Source: Serinus canaria (taxonomy: Eukaryota; Chordata; Aves; Passeriformes; Fringillidae). From it: a DNA stretch of 64,000 nt. Position numbers and translations under genes: made by a program. Where the stretch lies: assembly GCF_022539315.1 (NCBI RefSeq), contig NC_066327.1, positions 13,060,995 to 13,124,994 of the forward strand, read 5' to 3'. Under the pieces are notes generated by a model, which did not search any database, was not told the DNA's origin, and was given only the letters and a program-made list of their open reading frames with translations. Positions 1 through 12,310 of the stretch are shown piece after piece; position 1 is the stretch's first letter, and each line of letters begins with the position of its first letter.

Positions 1-576
1 ATTTTCTATCCTAATAGAAAAGTTGCAAACCAGTTTTCTGTCTTCTGTTATTAATCAAACTCTGATGCCAGCTAAGAGTGGAGTTAAGGCGTTTGTACAT
101 GCTGTTGTGGGGAAACTCCATCCATGTGTACAGCTAATAAGCTGGGAAATGTGCCTACAACTCTCCTATTGATTATTACCTTCAAAGCAAGATAAACATG
201 GGTCCTTACTGTATGCTGGCTGTGTAAATTAAAACTTTACTTAAATGGAAGCAGAGTGAGATGCACTGCACTGGGCCAGTACAGGATTGCTGTTCAAAAT
301 CAGCTCTTCTAGATGCCCGATTCCTTCCCTTCTTTTCTCCCCCCCTAAGATTCCCAAGAGTGCATTAAGATGAACTCAGTAAATTTTCCCCTGTGTATTT
401 TACAAGCTCAAGGTTATGGGCTAGAACAAGTAGTGTCATGCTATAAATCAGGTGTAATGGAACAGCTTGGGAGAGTGCAGAGGAGTCCTTCCCCTCACAC
501 TGTTTGTCCAAAAACTCTGAAGGGAGAGCTGGCACGAGCCCAGAAACTTCCACAAGTGGCTGATTAAATAATTAAT

Positions 577-598
577 AATAATTATTTAAATAATTATT
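577..598. repeat. 22-bp perfect AT-only palindrome
   Basis: The bases from 577 to 598 read the same on both strands and are centred on TTTAAA. They sit within a longer run of TAAT/ATTA words (561-605). Every base is A or T, so this is most simply a low-complexity expansion. It could extrude a cruciform or bind homeodomain proteins, but nothing here shows that it does. Confidence 0.8.
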
Positions 599-3500
599 TA
601 ATTATGCTCGTGCTGCTACCTTCTCTCTTGACAGGTGAATGTGGCAAGACTAGACCAAGGTGAATCTAGAGAAATTTGAGTGTGAAACAACCAGAACTGA
701 GATGCCCTTAGAGGGGGAAGGTGGATTCCAAAGTCAGTGAACGGAAGTGGCAAAATTATTTGAAACTTGGATTTACTTTGGGCTGAATGGAGTCAAGAGC
801 AAGAATCAGAAGTCTGGTGCAGTTACACCTCTCTTACCTCCAAAAGTCAGTGGAAATTTCTGAGATCAAGCAATACCAGCTCAACTACTGGCTGAATAGC
901 CAGAAGTGTCTGCATTTGTCTCTAGTATGTCACACCTCATAGCAGAAATTCCCAGCTGTTCTCATCAAGTCCGAGGTGTTTCAGAGATACTCTTCATTTT
1001 TCTTTTGCTCTTATTATCTGTCTCTTTAGGGGGCCTGTACTCATTGCTTTTGTGGGGATGGATGCTTGGAAAGCAATTATTGTTCATCTTCTCCATCTGT
1101 TCTGATGCTGGATATGCCTGTCTTTTTGAAGGCTTTCAGAGTCTGTGCTGGGAATGCTTTTCTCTTCTTAGTGTTGAGAGATTTGTATTTTTAATGGATA
1201 TTTGTTTTATCTATCACATGCTAGATTTATTCAGTTGATAATCTCTCAACAACACGGGCAATCTTCTCGTGTCCTAATCTTGTATGAGGGATTTTATTCA
1301 TGTAACAGTTTGGCTTTGGGCTGAGATATCCATGAGAGGTAAATCCTGCTGTGTGCTGAGTGTGCTTACCACCCCAGAGCAGCAGGGACTTGCAGGGAGC
1401 TGCAGCTGCTCTGGATGGTGCTCTTAGAAGCTTTCTTTACACTTGTAAGGTATGAGAAGTTACTGTGTGGTGCATGTCTTTCCTTCCCAGACCATGCCTT
1501 TCTTTAATATGATTTCTTGCTGATAAGGGAGGCTTCTTGATGGAATTCTTGTAATGACTGCGTGTGCTCAGTTAACCACTGGGTATTTTAGGAGCTCTTT
1601 TTGACATCTGTCTGCTTTGATACAAAACAAAGACATCCTTCCTTCTTCAAGATGTGTTTTGTTAAACTCAGATGGAAAATGAGGTGGAAAAGCAAAAAAG
1701 CCTGCTTTAATAAAGTGACATTTCTGCCCCACTCCAGCACACTCCTGGCATAAACTCAGTATCATTTTGCCTGAATGTTAGATATTAACATTTCTCCCTA
1801 TCTACAGCAGGGAAAAACAACAGGTCTTTTGTTCTTTGACACAGAAGCTTCCAACTTATTACTCACTGAAAAAAAACCCTCCACGAACTTAATTCCGATC
1901 CCTTATCACACAGCATCCTATCTTCATTTTTCAGAGATGTTTTCAGATGTTATGGTTGTTCCTGATTGCAATCACAGGGGCCAAAATCCTAGGTTTCAGA
2001 AGGAGGCTGATAATAAATCTTTCTGATATGGTTCTTGGGAAAGCAGGGCAATGGGGGTGATGACCCTGGGGTGCTTCATATACCCACAAGGTGAAAAGCA
2101 ACAGCAGCCCCTGTGGTTGACAGTTCCTTGGCACAACTGTGACTTTGGCAAGTCAATACCCTCACGGCACTGACAGCATAAACATTTTGTGGCAAACTGT
2201 GCAAAGCAGGCAGCCAATTATTTTACTAATGATTTCTTCTCACTGCTCTCCTCCTCCTCCATCTGCCCTAGAGAGAAAAACTTTCCCCCTGTACTTTGCC
2301 CTCATGGATAATGGCAATAATATTTTCATTCTGTAAAAATATGGTGTTGATACTGCAGTAGCCTGTGCTGTGTGGGACTTGGCTGTGTGATTACGGTCCT
2401 CCTCTAAGTTCCCCCCATTTTCCAGATATTTCTAGATCCTGTCTGTGACTGTGGTAGCTGTAGCAGGAATAGTCTGAGTTTGCATCCCCAGTGATTCCTC
2501 TCTGAGCTCCATCCTGCAGGTACCAGATTTCTGCCAGCCTCTGAGCTACCTGAGGTAAAGGGGAAGCACTCAGCAGTGAAAAGGTAACTTCAGATACTCC
2601 TCCACTGATTTGAAAAGGAGAGGGGTGCAGCTTCCCAACTGAAGACTGTCCTCTGCCTCACCACTCCTGTCAGCTGTGGAATCCAACACAGCCCTTTAGT
2701 CCAGAGACAGTGATGAAGTGGTTATTCAATGCAATAGAAATCATTCAGGCCCCTTTGGATTAAAAGTTTCACTCTTACCTTTTGGCTTTCTGTGTTTTTG
2801 GAAAAAAGCTCAGCAGAGACACAGAGCCAAGGAGGGAAACACTTCCCTGCTTTGTTGTTTTGAGGGGATGGGACTTCCAAGCATACAAAGGTACTGTTTG
2901 CCTCTAAAACAAATGTTTGATATATTAAGATATAAATCTTAACCTTGAGACACTGGGGATCCTTTCCAATCCAGCCTGGGCATTTGAGCAGTGATCCAAG
3001 TGCATTAAGCTGTGTGGAAATATTATCTTCTGGGTACTCATCATGGAATAAAGCACCAACCATTTAAGAAATAACTATTACTTTGCATATAACACATGCC
3101 AGAGAAAGAGTGTGAAAAAAAAGTCAGCACCCTTCTATCAGTCAGCTCTTTTGAATAAAAACATAAAGTATTAATTTAAATCAACTGAAAGGCATTAAAA
3201 ACTTGATGTTCTCCTTGCCCCAGAAGTACTCTGCTGATAAGAAACAAATTAAAAATGCAGAGTTTTCAAATAGCAAAAATGCTGCATATTTTAAATGAAG
3301 TTGGTCTTTTTATGTATAGTGTTTTGCACTAAAAAAATAATATTAAATGCACATAAAAATGATTACTGTAAATGGTGAAGACATCAAAGTTTGGCATCAA
3401 AGTTAAATGAAAGAGCTTGCAAGTCTGTTTGTTTGATCTGTACATAAATAAGCTTTAAAAGAAGCCAGGGCACTCTTACGCAGCTGGAACTGGGTAGCCA

Positions 3501-6500
3501 GTTCAACTTCCTCTGCATCCCAGATTCCCAAAGTAGGTTAGATTCAAACATGGTCAGTATTTTTGGGATTTTTGGTTTTGCCCAGTGTTCTTCTCTGCCA
3601 GTGCACCAGGGAAAATGAGTTGGCAGAAAACACAAAGTTACAGGCTCTTATAAAACACAGAGTGAATGAACTCCAGGACAATGAAATAAATGCCTCTTTC
3701 CTCTTCTGGTTCTGGCATGAAGGTTATCAAAATGAAGGTGAAAGATGAGTCCTTGACCTTGTTGTTAACTGCTTTCCTCCTGGTTGTCTTTCACTCCCTG
3801 TTCCTGGGTTGGCAAGAAGTGTGAATTAGGAATATGGGTCAGAGCTCTGTTAATTTATATCAGCTAAGGAACTGCTACAGAGCTAAGCCACACTAATGTT
3901 CAGTTCATTTTAGTTTGCTCTTAGGAAGAAAAAAACCCAAAAAACCCAACAAACTTGAGGTGGGGGCCTGCAGGAGAATGTGGGACTTTGTGCCTTTCCC
4001 CAGGAGTCCCCACTGTGCTTTACAGGGATGAACTCCTGCAGGAACCTGCACAGTGCAGAGCAATGTCTGAGCTCTGGGAGCTCTTTGGGTATGGTGCAAG
4101 TGTGAGACCTTTATCTACAGAGAGCCAAACTGCAGCTCATCTCGTTTGACAACTGCAAATTGTAAACAACTGTAAGCAAGACTTCAAAGAAAACCTCCTT
4201 GGCTCCTGTGACTTTTGTTTGGCAGCCCAGACCTTTGGGATCAGCAGATTTTCAGCACTTAAGGGTGCGCGGCAGTCAGTAAAACTTGTTCTTAAAACCT
4301 CTACAAATTTACCCTGTTTCATTTGGCTTCTAATCAGGGCTGCTCTATCACAAACCTTTCCCCAGAACCCTGAGCTGGAGCTGCCTGTGGCTCTGTGCTC
4401 CAAAGGAAGATGTTCTGCTTTGAAGAGCAGCTTGAAAGGCCATGTGTTACCTGACACAGGAGAACATGCTGCTCCTTCAGCTGGCCTGTGTTTGTAGCCC
4501 TGGAGTTCAATGTGCATCCTGCTCAGGAGGCACATCCAAGCCCTTGTCTTTGGAGATGGTGACTTCAAGGCTCCTCCAGGGGCTGCTGCAGGAGGTCACT
4601 GCAGGGCAGCCAGTGAGGAAAGTCTTAGGTGAGGACTTGCCCTTCAAAAATTTACCTACAGCCTCAGGGTGTGTGTGCCTCTGATCTACAAAGGCATTAT
4701 TTTTTCCTGTTGGGAAAGCCAAAATTTTCCTACCCCATATTCTCTTTCATTCAAGAGTTCCACAACACACGTCCCCCAAAACAATTAATTATCTTGTTAA
4801 AGCAGGGTTTCTTTTTCTTCCTGAAAATTTCCCCTGTCAGGAGCTAGAAAGAGAAACCTAATGTCTCTGGATCACTTTCCATTTCCTTGCTGTGAGTGGG
4901 AGCGCAGGAAAGATGCTTTTTATGAAAATAGCTATTTTTTTAAGTGAGGGAAATTAAAAAAAAAAACAACTCCCCTGGAATGAAAACACAGCCTGCATCC
5001 TCCAGGAGAGGTGGCAGCTGAGGTGGCAGGCTGTGAACCCAAATTTATTTGTGAGCCCAAATTTCACTGGAGCCCTGTGAGAGGGTGGCTGGGCCAGGGG
5101 TGGGTGGTCAGGAGGTGCTCACCCCCTGTTGCAGCACAGTGCTGAAGCTGCTGGGCTTACCTGCTCTGAGGGTGTCAGTCAGCTTTTCAACCTGCTTTCC
5201 TGGCTCTTGCAGATGTTTTTATTGCAGTTGCCACTTTGCAGCATCTGGTTAATTTTGGTTTTGTGTGATGTTCTCCATTGATTCCATTCAGTGCCAGGTG
5301 GAATTTCACAGGGACCTGCCGTGAATCCTGAGGGAGGGCTGAAGGAAGGAGGCTGCAGCAACAGGCAGTGCTGATAACAGGCTCTCAGAGCATGGCAAGC
5401 TGGTTTTCAGGGATGAAATTAGCTCAGAAATCCTCATGGTTTTGCTTTGTGGACAAGAGAAAAACCAGGAGGACTCAGTGTTATCAACTGCATCTCCCTT
5501 GCCTGGGAGAGCTTCTCTGCAAGTGCAATAAATCTGTTTTCCTGTGAATGCAAGAGAGCTCTTGAAATAATCTCATTCCAATCCCTCTTGTTATTTTTAA
5601 TGGATTCCAGGATGAGCTGGTTGCTATGAGTAGCTTTTTTACATAAAAATTTGGGTTTGAACCCAGCTGAATATTCAGTCCAATTAAAAGCAAAGTCTTT
5701 GCTAAAACAGAGGCAAGGGGAACAGTGGGGAAGTTTTTCATGGAAATGAACAAAACAATGAAAACAGGAGGGCTGAATGTTTGTTATTCATACATATTCT
5801 TCCAGGTAATTATTGTGATTTCATTCCTAAAAACTGCCTGCTTTAAGAAGAAGTGATTGTATTCTAAGTACCTGTTTATTAAACTTCCAGTGACTGAAGT
5901 TGAATATGAATTATTAAAATGTCTGTGAGGTGCAGGGTTGTTTTTCTTTTGCCAGGTGTCTGTGAAAAATAAAAACAACAGGAAAGCGTGCAGCAGGAGA
6001 AGCAAAATGTAAGGCAAGAACTGGCCCTGGATCAGTGGTCCCAGTCCTGCTGGCCACGAGCCAGGGTCCCCAAAGTGTGCCCACAAAACCAGAGCTCTGT
6101 CCCCTGCAGGACAGGGGTGGGGAAGGGTCTGCACTGCCAGCTGAGAGTTTCCTGCTCTCACAGACTTGTGGAAGGCTGAGGCATATGCTTCTCTTGAGAA
6201 ATAAGAGGAAATTCAGGTGGGAATGAGAATACCAGGAGTGCAAAGGTAACAGCAGGTGTGTTGCAGCACATGACAAAGAAAGAGGGAGAAGGGGGTGGTT
6301 TGTGAGGACAAGTGGCATCTGTCTGTTTGTAAAAGGCACAGTGTACCCCTCCATTTCCAAGTACCAAAAGGATTTAGACTTGGAAGTAATAACAGAGCAA
6401 GGGAAGCCTGGAGAACTTGATAGATTTATTCTTGTAAGAGGTTAATAGCTTAGCCCTTAAAATGTACCAGAAAATGCAAGGAGGTTTATGTGATGGCTTT

Positions 6501-7468
6501 GACACATTCTGGCAATAAATGCAATGTGAAGATGTTCCCTCCATTTGCCTTAAGCCTTTGACTTTACTCTGCCACTGTAGAAAACTCACTGTACATAAGA
6601 AAAAAGAGCAGATGTGAATTTCTGCTGCAAAATAATTGTGTTTTTCTTTAGCATAGTTTACTCTAGGAAGGAAGTTCTTGCCTTCATACTGAGAATCTCC
6701 CAGGCTTCCCAGCAGTGTCAGGAGCTGCTGACCAGGTTTGAGGACAAGTGTGGAAGAGATGGAAGTTTATAGAAAATCAGTGACAGGAAGAGGGGAGATC
6801 CTGTAAGTGCCTGAAAGAAACCCCTGTGATGCCTTCCAGAAAAGAGATCTTATCCTGGCCCTACTCCAGGAAAGCTCCCACCTGGAGTTCTCATCTTCCT
6901 AAAGTATGAGGTCCATCAGTCACTGGACACAAGCCAGTAGAAAACCAAACTATTTTTTTTCTTTTTTTTTTGCTAATGTGTGTGAATTCTGGAGAACTAT
7001 GGAACCAAAATGTCCTGAACTGGTGATCCTCCTGGTTTTGAGCAGCACCTGTGCAATTGCAGGCTTCAATTTCCCCTGATCCCTGGGAGTTTGCTGCATG
7101 GTTGTACAGTTTTGTCTGAGAGAAATGCAAGCCCAAAGATTCTTCTTTAAGCCCAGCAACCTGCTGGGTGACAGAACACAGGTACAGACACATCCCTATC
7201 TTTGGTTATTCATGAGGTGCTGCAGGCATCTGTGCCTTTTCAGCTGAGTTCCCTGCTGTGCAGTCCTGCTTCTGTCAGTCTCCCAGTAAAAAAACACACT
7301 TTGGCCCAGTGATGTCTGCACTGCTGTTTTCTTTGCTCATATTCTGAACATTTATAATTCAAAGGTCTTCAGAAAGAAGTGACAGCTTCTCTCCTACAAA
7401 ATAAAGAGCATAATGACTTGTGTTAATTATTCCTCCTCGCTTACTCACTCACCAGCTCGTATATTACT

Positions 7469-7489
7469 CCAAGGCTTTTAGTGCCTTGG
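7469..7489. repeat. Short perfect inverted repeat (7-bp arms, 7-nt loop)
   Basis: CCAAGGC at 7469-7475 is followed by its exact reverse complement GCCTTGG at 7483-7489, with a TTTTAGT loop. The surrounding 7400-7530 block holds a few CpGs (for example near 7439, 7458 and 7525), which is unusual for this CpG-poor window. That could fit a conserved regulatory element, but no conservation data are available and a 7-bp stem may be chance. Confidence 0.5.
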
Positions 7490-8300
7490 GCCAAAAAGGG
7501 TCATTACAACTCACAGCCTAATGGCCCGACCAAAAAAGTGTAAGTGAGGGAGAAGCAAGTCCTGAGTCCTCCTCTGAGCTCTCTGGAGTCATTTATGGAT
7601 GCCTTGGGAATTCTACAAAGGAACAGCTTGGAAAACAAACAGAATTGTTCAGTGTTGAGTATTGCTCTCGTGACATCTATGCTATTACAAAGATTTACAA
7701 CTGGAATAATTCAATCTGGGCTTTTCTCTTCCCTCCATTGACTCACATTTTGGAAAGCAGTCAGGCCCTGAGAGTTGGGTTTTGCATAATTGAAGCACCA
7801 GAACATATTAAGTGGAACAACTAATGGGGACGAATTTTTCCTTTCCTTCCAGACTGGGTTATCAATTATGAATTAGTGGCAATCTAAGATCAAAGGGGTT
7901 CCATTTTTGCAGCTGAATTTGAGGGTTTTGGAACTGAAGAGATGAAATGCAGCTAATGACTCATTTCAGGAAGGCTGAGACAGGAGATAACTGATGGGTG
8001 GAGTTAAGTGTTTGCTTTAATATTCCTCTGACCATGGACAGACATCCTCAAATGCAAAACTGGACACTGAGATCAAGTTAATCATATAAAACGATGCTGT
8101 GAGTTCCTCTTGTGGGGCATGGCAGACAGCAATCTGATCTGCAGCATTTTTCCTTGATGCTGAACACGACCTAGCTATTGAGACATACAGAAACATTTAA
8201 GGTTACCATGTATTTGTTACACACAATGCTTTGCATCAGTACAAGTTCCATTATTGCTGAGAAAATGCATCTCTCCAGCAAGAACAGCTCAACACTTGCT

Positions 8301-8360
8301 TAAAACCAAAAAAAAAAAACCAAAAAAACACCAAAACAAAACAAAAAAAAACCCCCAAAA
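8301..8360. repeat. A-rich low-complexity tract
   Basis: The sequence is almost entirely A with scattered C (runs of A separated by CC, CACC or CCCCC). It looks like a degenerate poly-A or CA-rich simple repeat. It could be the tail of an old retroposed copy, but no recognisable element body lies directly on either side. Confidence 0.8.
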
Positions 8361-8924
8361 TTATGAGGGTTTTCAATTAAAAGTGGCTACAACCCAATGA
8401 AGGGACATTGAAAAGAGCAGCCCAAGGCAGGGCTCAGCTATGTGCTGCTCCCTGAAGTGGCAAACAATAAAGCAGTTTATGATTCAAGATAGGAGGTGGT
8501 GAGACAAAGATTTTGGAACCCTTAGGGGACAAACAATAATCTGCTGTGCTTTCTGCAAGGAGAGAGCAGGAACACTGGACAGAGCAGGAGGAGCATCAGG
8601 TGCCTTGGCTTTAAGGGTATTTTCTCCTTGAAATACTCTGCTCCTGAGTGAGTGACCCAGGTCAAACCAGGTGAAAAGGGTTTGTGGTTAAGTGCTCAGG
8701 GCTTCTCCCCACAGCTGTAGGTGAGGGCTCTGGGGGTGTGGAGCTGCCCAGGTGAGGCTGTGGTTCTCTGCTGGGGCTGGCAGGAGCAAACACCACCCAT
8801 GGAGCTTCCCTGCAGCTCCAGAGGAGGAATTTCTTAACCTGGAGACTTGAAGGCAGCAGGAGGAATCTTCCCAAGGAGTCCTGGCAAAAGTGAGTTCCTT
8901 ACTGGTGTAATAAATCTCTGAATT

Positions 8925-9245
8925 CCTAAATGTAGGGGCATAGAATATAAGAAAATAAAGAGAGTGTAGAAAGCAATCTTAGCCCTAAGGAGCTGCAGCT
9001 GGGCCAATTATCAAAGATTAGGAACAGGCCTGACTTTAACAGGGCACAGGTGTAGACAATGAGAAGAAGATTGCTATAAAAGAGTGGGGTGGGTGAGAAG
9101 GGAGCTGGAGTCAGTTGGCTGCTGGGTGAAGAAGAGAGAGTCAGTGCTCTGAGGAGCTGCCCAGGACAAACACCAGGAAGGTATGGAACTTTTGTGATAG
9201 GAGACAGCAGTATGGAACCCCTGCAATAAGGTAACAATGCCTAAA
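8925..9245 (+). mobile_element. Solo-LTR-like element with 6-bp direct repeats
   Basis: A roughly 309-bp unit (8931-9239) begins TGTAGGGG and is flanked on each side by an identical CCTAAA (8925-8930 and 9240-9245), which looks like a target-site duplication. Inside, a TATA box (TATAAAAG, 9075-9082) lies about 145 bp from the left edge, as in the U3 region of an LTR. AATAAG occurs near the right edge. The usual terminal CA falls at 9235-9236, three bases before the right CCTAAA, so the exact right end is uncertain. From memory the body resembles a repeat common in songbird genomes, probably an endogenous retrovirus LTR, but I cannot name the family. No gag, pol or env reading frame lies beside it, so it would be a solo LTR. 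An alternative is an unrelated promoter-containing sequence with a coincidental 6-bp match. Confidence 0.55.
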
Positions 9246-9449
9246 GGAAAATTACTGGGGAGGGTGAGACAGCCTGGATGAGAGGAGGGGTCCTGGGTGG
9301 GCCCCTGTGGCTGCCCAGCATGTCTGTTCTAGCTCTAGTACTGGCTATCAGCTCTTGCTTCAAGAGCACAGCAGAAAAAGTCAATTCTCTTGTGTGCTTT
9401 TATGTGAAATATTTTCTTTGGCCTCAAAGTTCTCATTTTTATTTGGATG

Positions 9450-9570
9450 TTAGATAAATTTCATGCTACGTATTACTTGTTTTGTTTGGATAATGCCTTC
9501 TAAATAGGAGTTTAGATAAATTTACTTCTAATTGTTTCTTATTTTGTTTGGGTAATGCCTAATAGTAGGA
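9450..9570. repeat. Imperfect tandem duplication, 62-bp period
   Basis: Two diverged copies, 9450-9509 and 9512-9570, share the order TTAGATAAATTT, then TTTTGTTTGG, then TAATGCCT, then TAGGA. The middle of each copy has diverged by several substitutions, so the duplication is not recent. It lies about 200 bp downstream of the LTR-like element, but no boundary shows that the two are linked. Confidence 0.75.
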
Positions 9571-12261
9571 CTTTTGAAATTAATGTGAATCTATTACTAA
9601 ATTATAATAGGACAATTATGGAAATAATGAATTTATGATCAACTGCTGTTGGAATAAAAAGGAAGGAGATTCTAATGACCTGACTCACCTTTGCTGATGT
9701 ATCAGAGAAAATGAGGCTGGGAGTAGTAAATGTTATATTCAAACAGTTTAATGTATGGAGAGAGACTTTCAGAACTCCACACTTACATGAAATGGGAAAT
9801 AAGTACTTATTTTGGAATAAAAAACAATTTCTAACTGCAGAAAGCAAATGGAAAAAACCTGCTTCAGCTTTCATTAAGAAATTGGTTCATTTCCTTCCCC
9901 CCCCCAGCTTTTGTCCTGAGAACTTAAAGCATCTTTTTTGAGTCTCTCTAATGAAAAGTGGTTTTCCCCTCCATAAATTTTGGTTTTATTTGAGTTCTGA
10001 TGGGCAAGGTGTGTTCTGATGCTCTGAGTTGCAGAAAACTTTGTTATCCTTGTAACAAGGAGCACCTGGAGATGAGAATATCTCCCTCTACAAACCTGTG
10101 AAGAATCTGTTCTAATCAGCAGCTTAAAAGTTTCTTTATCTCTCTCTGGATCAGTGTCTGCATTTGTTCACCTTGTTCATGTTTCTCCAAGTGCTCCCCT
10201 GGTACTAATTTTATTTAGGTGTCTGCTAACTAATAAATCTTTGTCAGAGACAATAGAAGGCATGACCTGGGCATGGTCTCTTAGAAAATAAACCAATTAC
10301 TATAGGGAAAATACTCAGCTCTTGATTAAGACTCTGAGATAGATTTGGTGATGACTCTGTTCAGACCACAGTTTGAAGTTGGTTTTTTTCCTCAGAAGGG
10401 TTTTCTTTTGGCTGCAGAGCCTTTGCTTTAGCAGTCCCTGCTCTGTCCTCTCCAGTGGTTTTTGTGCTTTGATGCTCAGTCCAGGCTCTGTGCACAGAGG
10501 GAGCCCTGGGAGCCTCTATGCTGCTGTTTGCCCAGCCTGGGCTCATTATGGATCCTGATCCAGGGGCTCCCCGAGGTGAAAACATGTCACAGCAAAGCTG
10601 TGTGCTCAGTGGGCTGCTGGGCTGAGGTGTTAAAACACATTCCTTATTTCTGCAAGGCCCTCTGGCTTCTTCCCTGCTGCTGCCAGGACATCCAGCAATT
10701 TCTTTCCCTGGTTTGTGCTGGTGATGGGATTGAGAATCTCCTCTCCCTTCTGTTTGCTGTTTGTTTTATTGGAGGTGTTGTTAACCTTTACTCAGGGCAC
10801 TTATTTACTTCAGGTTTTAATAGTGTGATAAGGTCACTACAAATTTAGTGGGAGGCCTTTTCAGCACTTGCAGCCATAAATCACAGTGTTCACCACCCTT
10901 GAGCAGTTTATCCAGAACCAGAGAAATCCATTTTGGTCCAAACCATGAAGGCCAAATAAAGCCAGGTATCATGGTGAGAAAGCTTTGACATATGGCTCTG
11001 AGAGAACCTGCACCCTTGTCCTCTATAAATTAACAGCTCTTTTGCAGAGCTGACAGGTAGCTGATATTCTTGGAACTGATCCTGTTTGTGGCTTTTCCCC
11101 CTCCCCTCTTCCATTCCAGTCTCTTGATCTTTCCCTTTAGGAAATCCAAAGAGCAGAAAAAGCAGTCTGTTCTCTAGGAGGTTTTAAACCACTGGTGGGA
11201 TGGGCCATGTCACAAGTCTGCTGAACTTGCTGGTAGAGCATGAAACTTAAAACCTCAGGGACTCACCTCTGCAGGAATGTGTTCTTATCTATTCCTTTTT
11301 ATTAATTTCTTTTCTTCTTTGACAAGACAGCCTTTGCAGGTAGGATCAAACCAGGCTCCAGGTCATCCTTAGAGCTGCAGAGTCCAAGGGACCAGAAAGG
11401 GACAGCAGCAAGCTCTGTTCCAGATGTGCTGTGGGCCAGGAAATGCTCAGTAAGCTGGCATGGATATCCTGCTGTAATTCCTGCTGGTTTATGGCCCCTG
11501 CAGTATCCCAGCAGCCTGGCCTTACCCCTGCCTTCAGCACAGCAAAATTCAAAGGGTGTTTGGTGGGGGGAGGAAGGGATTAGCTGCCAGCAGTGGTGTT
11601 GGACTCCTGAACTCTCTAAATGACCCAAGAGGAGATTGATTTCACCTGTAATGCCCAGCAACCTCCTGGGTTTTAAGCTAGCATTAAAAATTTAATGCCA
11701 GTTTGTGTGTTATTAGAGGTGGAATGAAATTGTTTCATCCTACCACATTCAGAGCAAGAAAAAGATGGAGACTTTGTAGAGCTCAGCAACGCTGCTACTG
11801 TGAAGTGCAAAAGTGGTGTGAGGAGGAAGGATGGCTGTCTCCTCGAGTTTCTCCTTCATCTGTGTAGTGAGAGAAGAAAAAACACTCTGAGTGAGAGACA
11901 GTGCTGTGATGTCTGCCAAACTTGCCAGAGAGCAGAGTCTGGCTGGGCTGTGTGCACAGCACACCTGATGGATGCTCAAACACAGCCCCTGTGAAAACAG
12001 GCAAGGCAGGCTGTGCCAGGCACTGCTGCCTCTCACTCAGTGTCAAACACTCCCTGAGTGACAGATTAAAAAGCAGCAAGAGCTCATCAAAGTCTGGCTA
12101 CATCTCTTTTGGGTCAATGAAACCTGGTCACTCTGGGAAGCTGCAGGGGCTGGATGAGTTTTTCCAAGGCCTGAGTGAGGGTGAGGCAGTTCCCCCCTCA
12201 CCATTGGGGTGTGCTTTGGGTGCACAGAACCATTGCTGGTTCTGCCAGGGCTCGAGCAAGA
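9571..12261. other. Non-coding stretch, no gene recognised
   Basis: No exon can be supported. Frames of up to about 128 codons near 10.46-10.85 kb and 11.3-11.66 kb match no protein I recognise, and the latter is open on both strands. Around 11681-11698 a short AT-rich stem occurs (GCATTAAA, AA, TTTAATGC). The block from 11.3 to 12.5 kb is G+C-richer than the rest, which explains its longer open frames. Confidence 0.6.
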
Positions 12262-12310
12262 TGGATTTTAAATGTCCCTTCCCACCCCAACCATTCTGTG
12301 ACTCTGTAAT
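12262..12310 (+). mobile_element. CR1 LINE 3'-end fragment
   Basis: The sequence contains the hallmark of the avian CR1 3' end in sense orientation: TTTTAAATGTCCCTTCC, then CCCCAACCATTCTGTG, then a degenerate tail of the ATTCTATG type (ACTCTGTAAT). CR1 copies are normally 5'-truncated, so a fragment of about 50 bp is typical of an old, decayed insertion. The upstream sequence may belong to the same copy but is too diverged for me to assign. The fragment lies inside the longest chance open frame of the window, which argues against that frame being a gene. Confidence 0.7.

Larger units (their letters stand above)
1..8300. other. Non-coding stretch, no gene recognised
   Basis: I see no credible exon here. 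Open frames are short; the longest are 110-148 codons, match no family I know, and several overlap frames open on the other strand. The sequence is AT-rich with G+C-richer patches near 4.0-4.7 kb and 5.9-6.3 kb. It contains a 22-bp AT-only palindrome (577-598). A 7-bp perfect stem at 7469-7489 sits in a slightly CpG-richer block (7400-7530) that could be regulatory. The hydrophobic frame at 906-1238 (+) is T-rich and low in complexity, so I treat it as chance. The stretch may be intronic or intergenic; the sequence does not say which. Confidence 0.6.

Noticed and set aside
906..1238. Apparent membrane protein (110 codons, +)
   Set aside because: The hydrophobicity comes from T-rich DNA (TTT/CTT codons); there is no signal or family match.
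2959..2977. CR1-like word GATCCTTTCCAATCCAGCC
   Set aside because: Only one short word matches, with no CR1 tail or flanking similarity.
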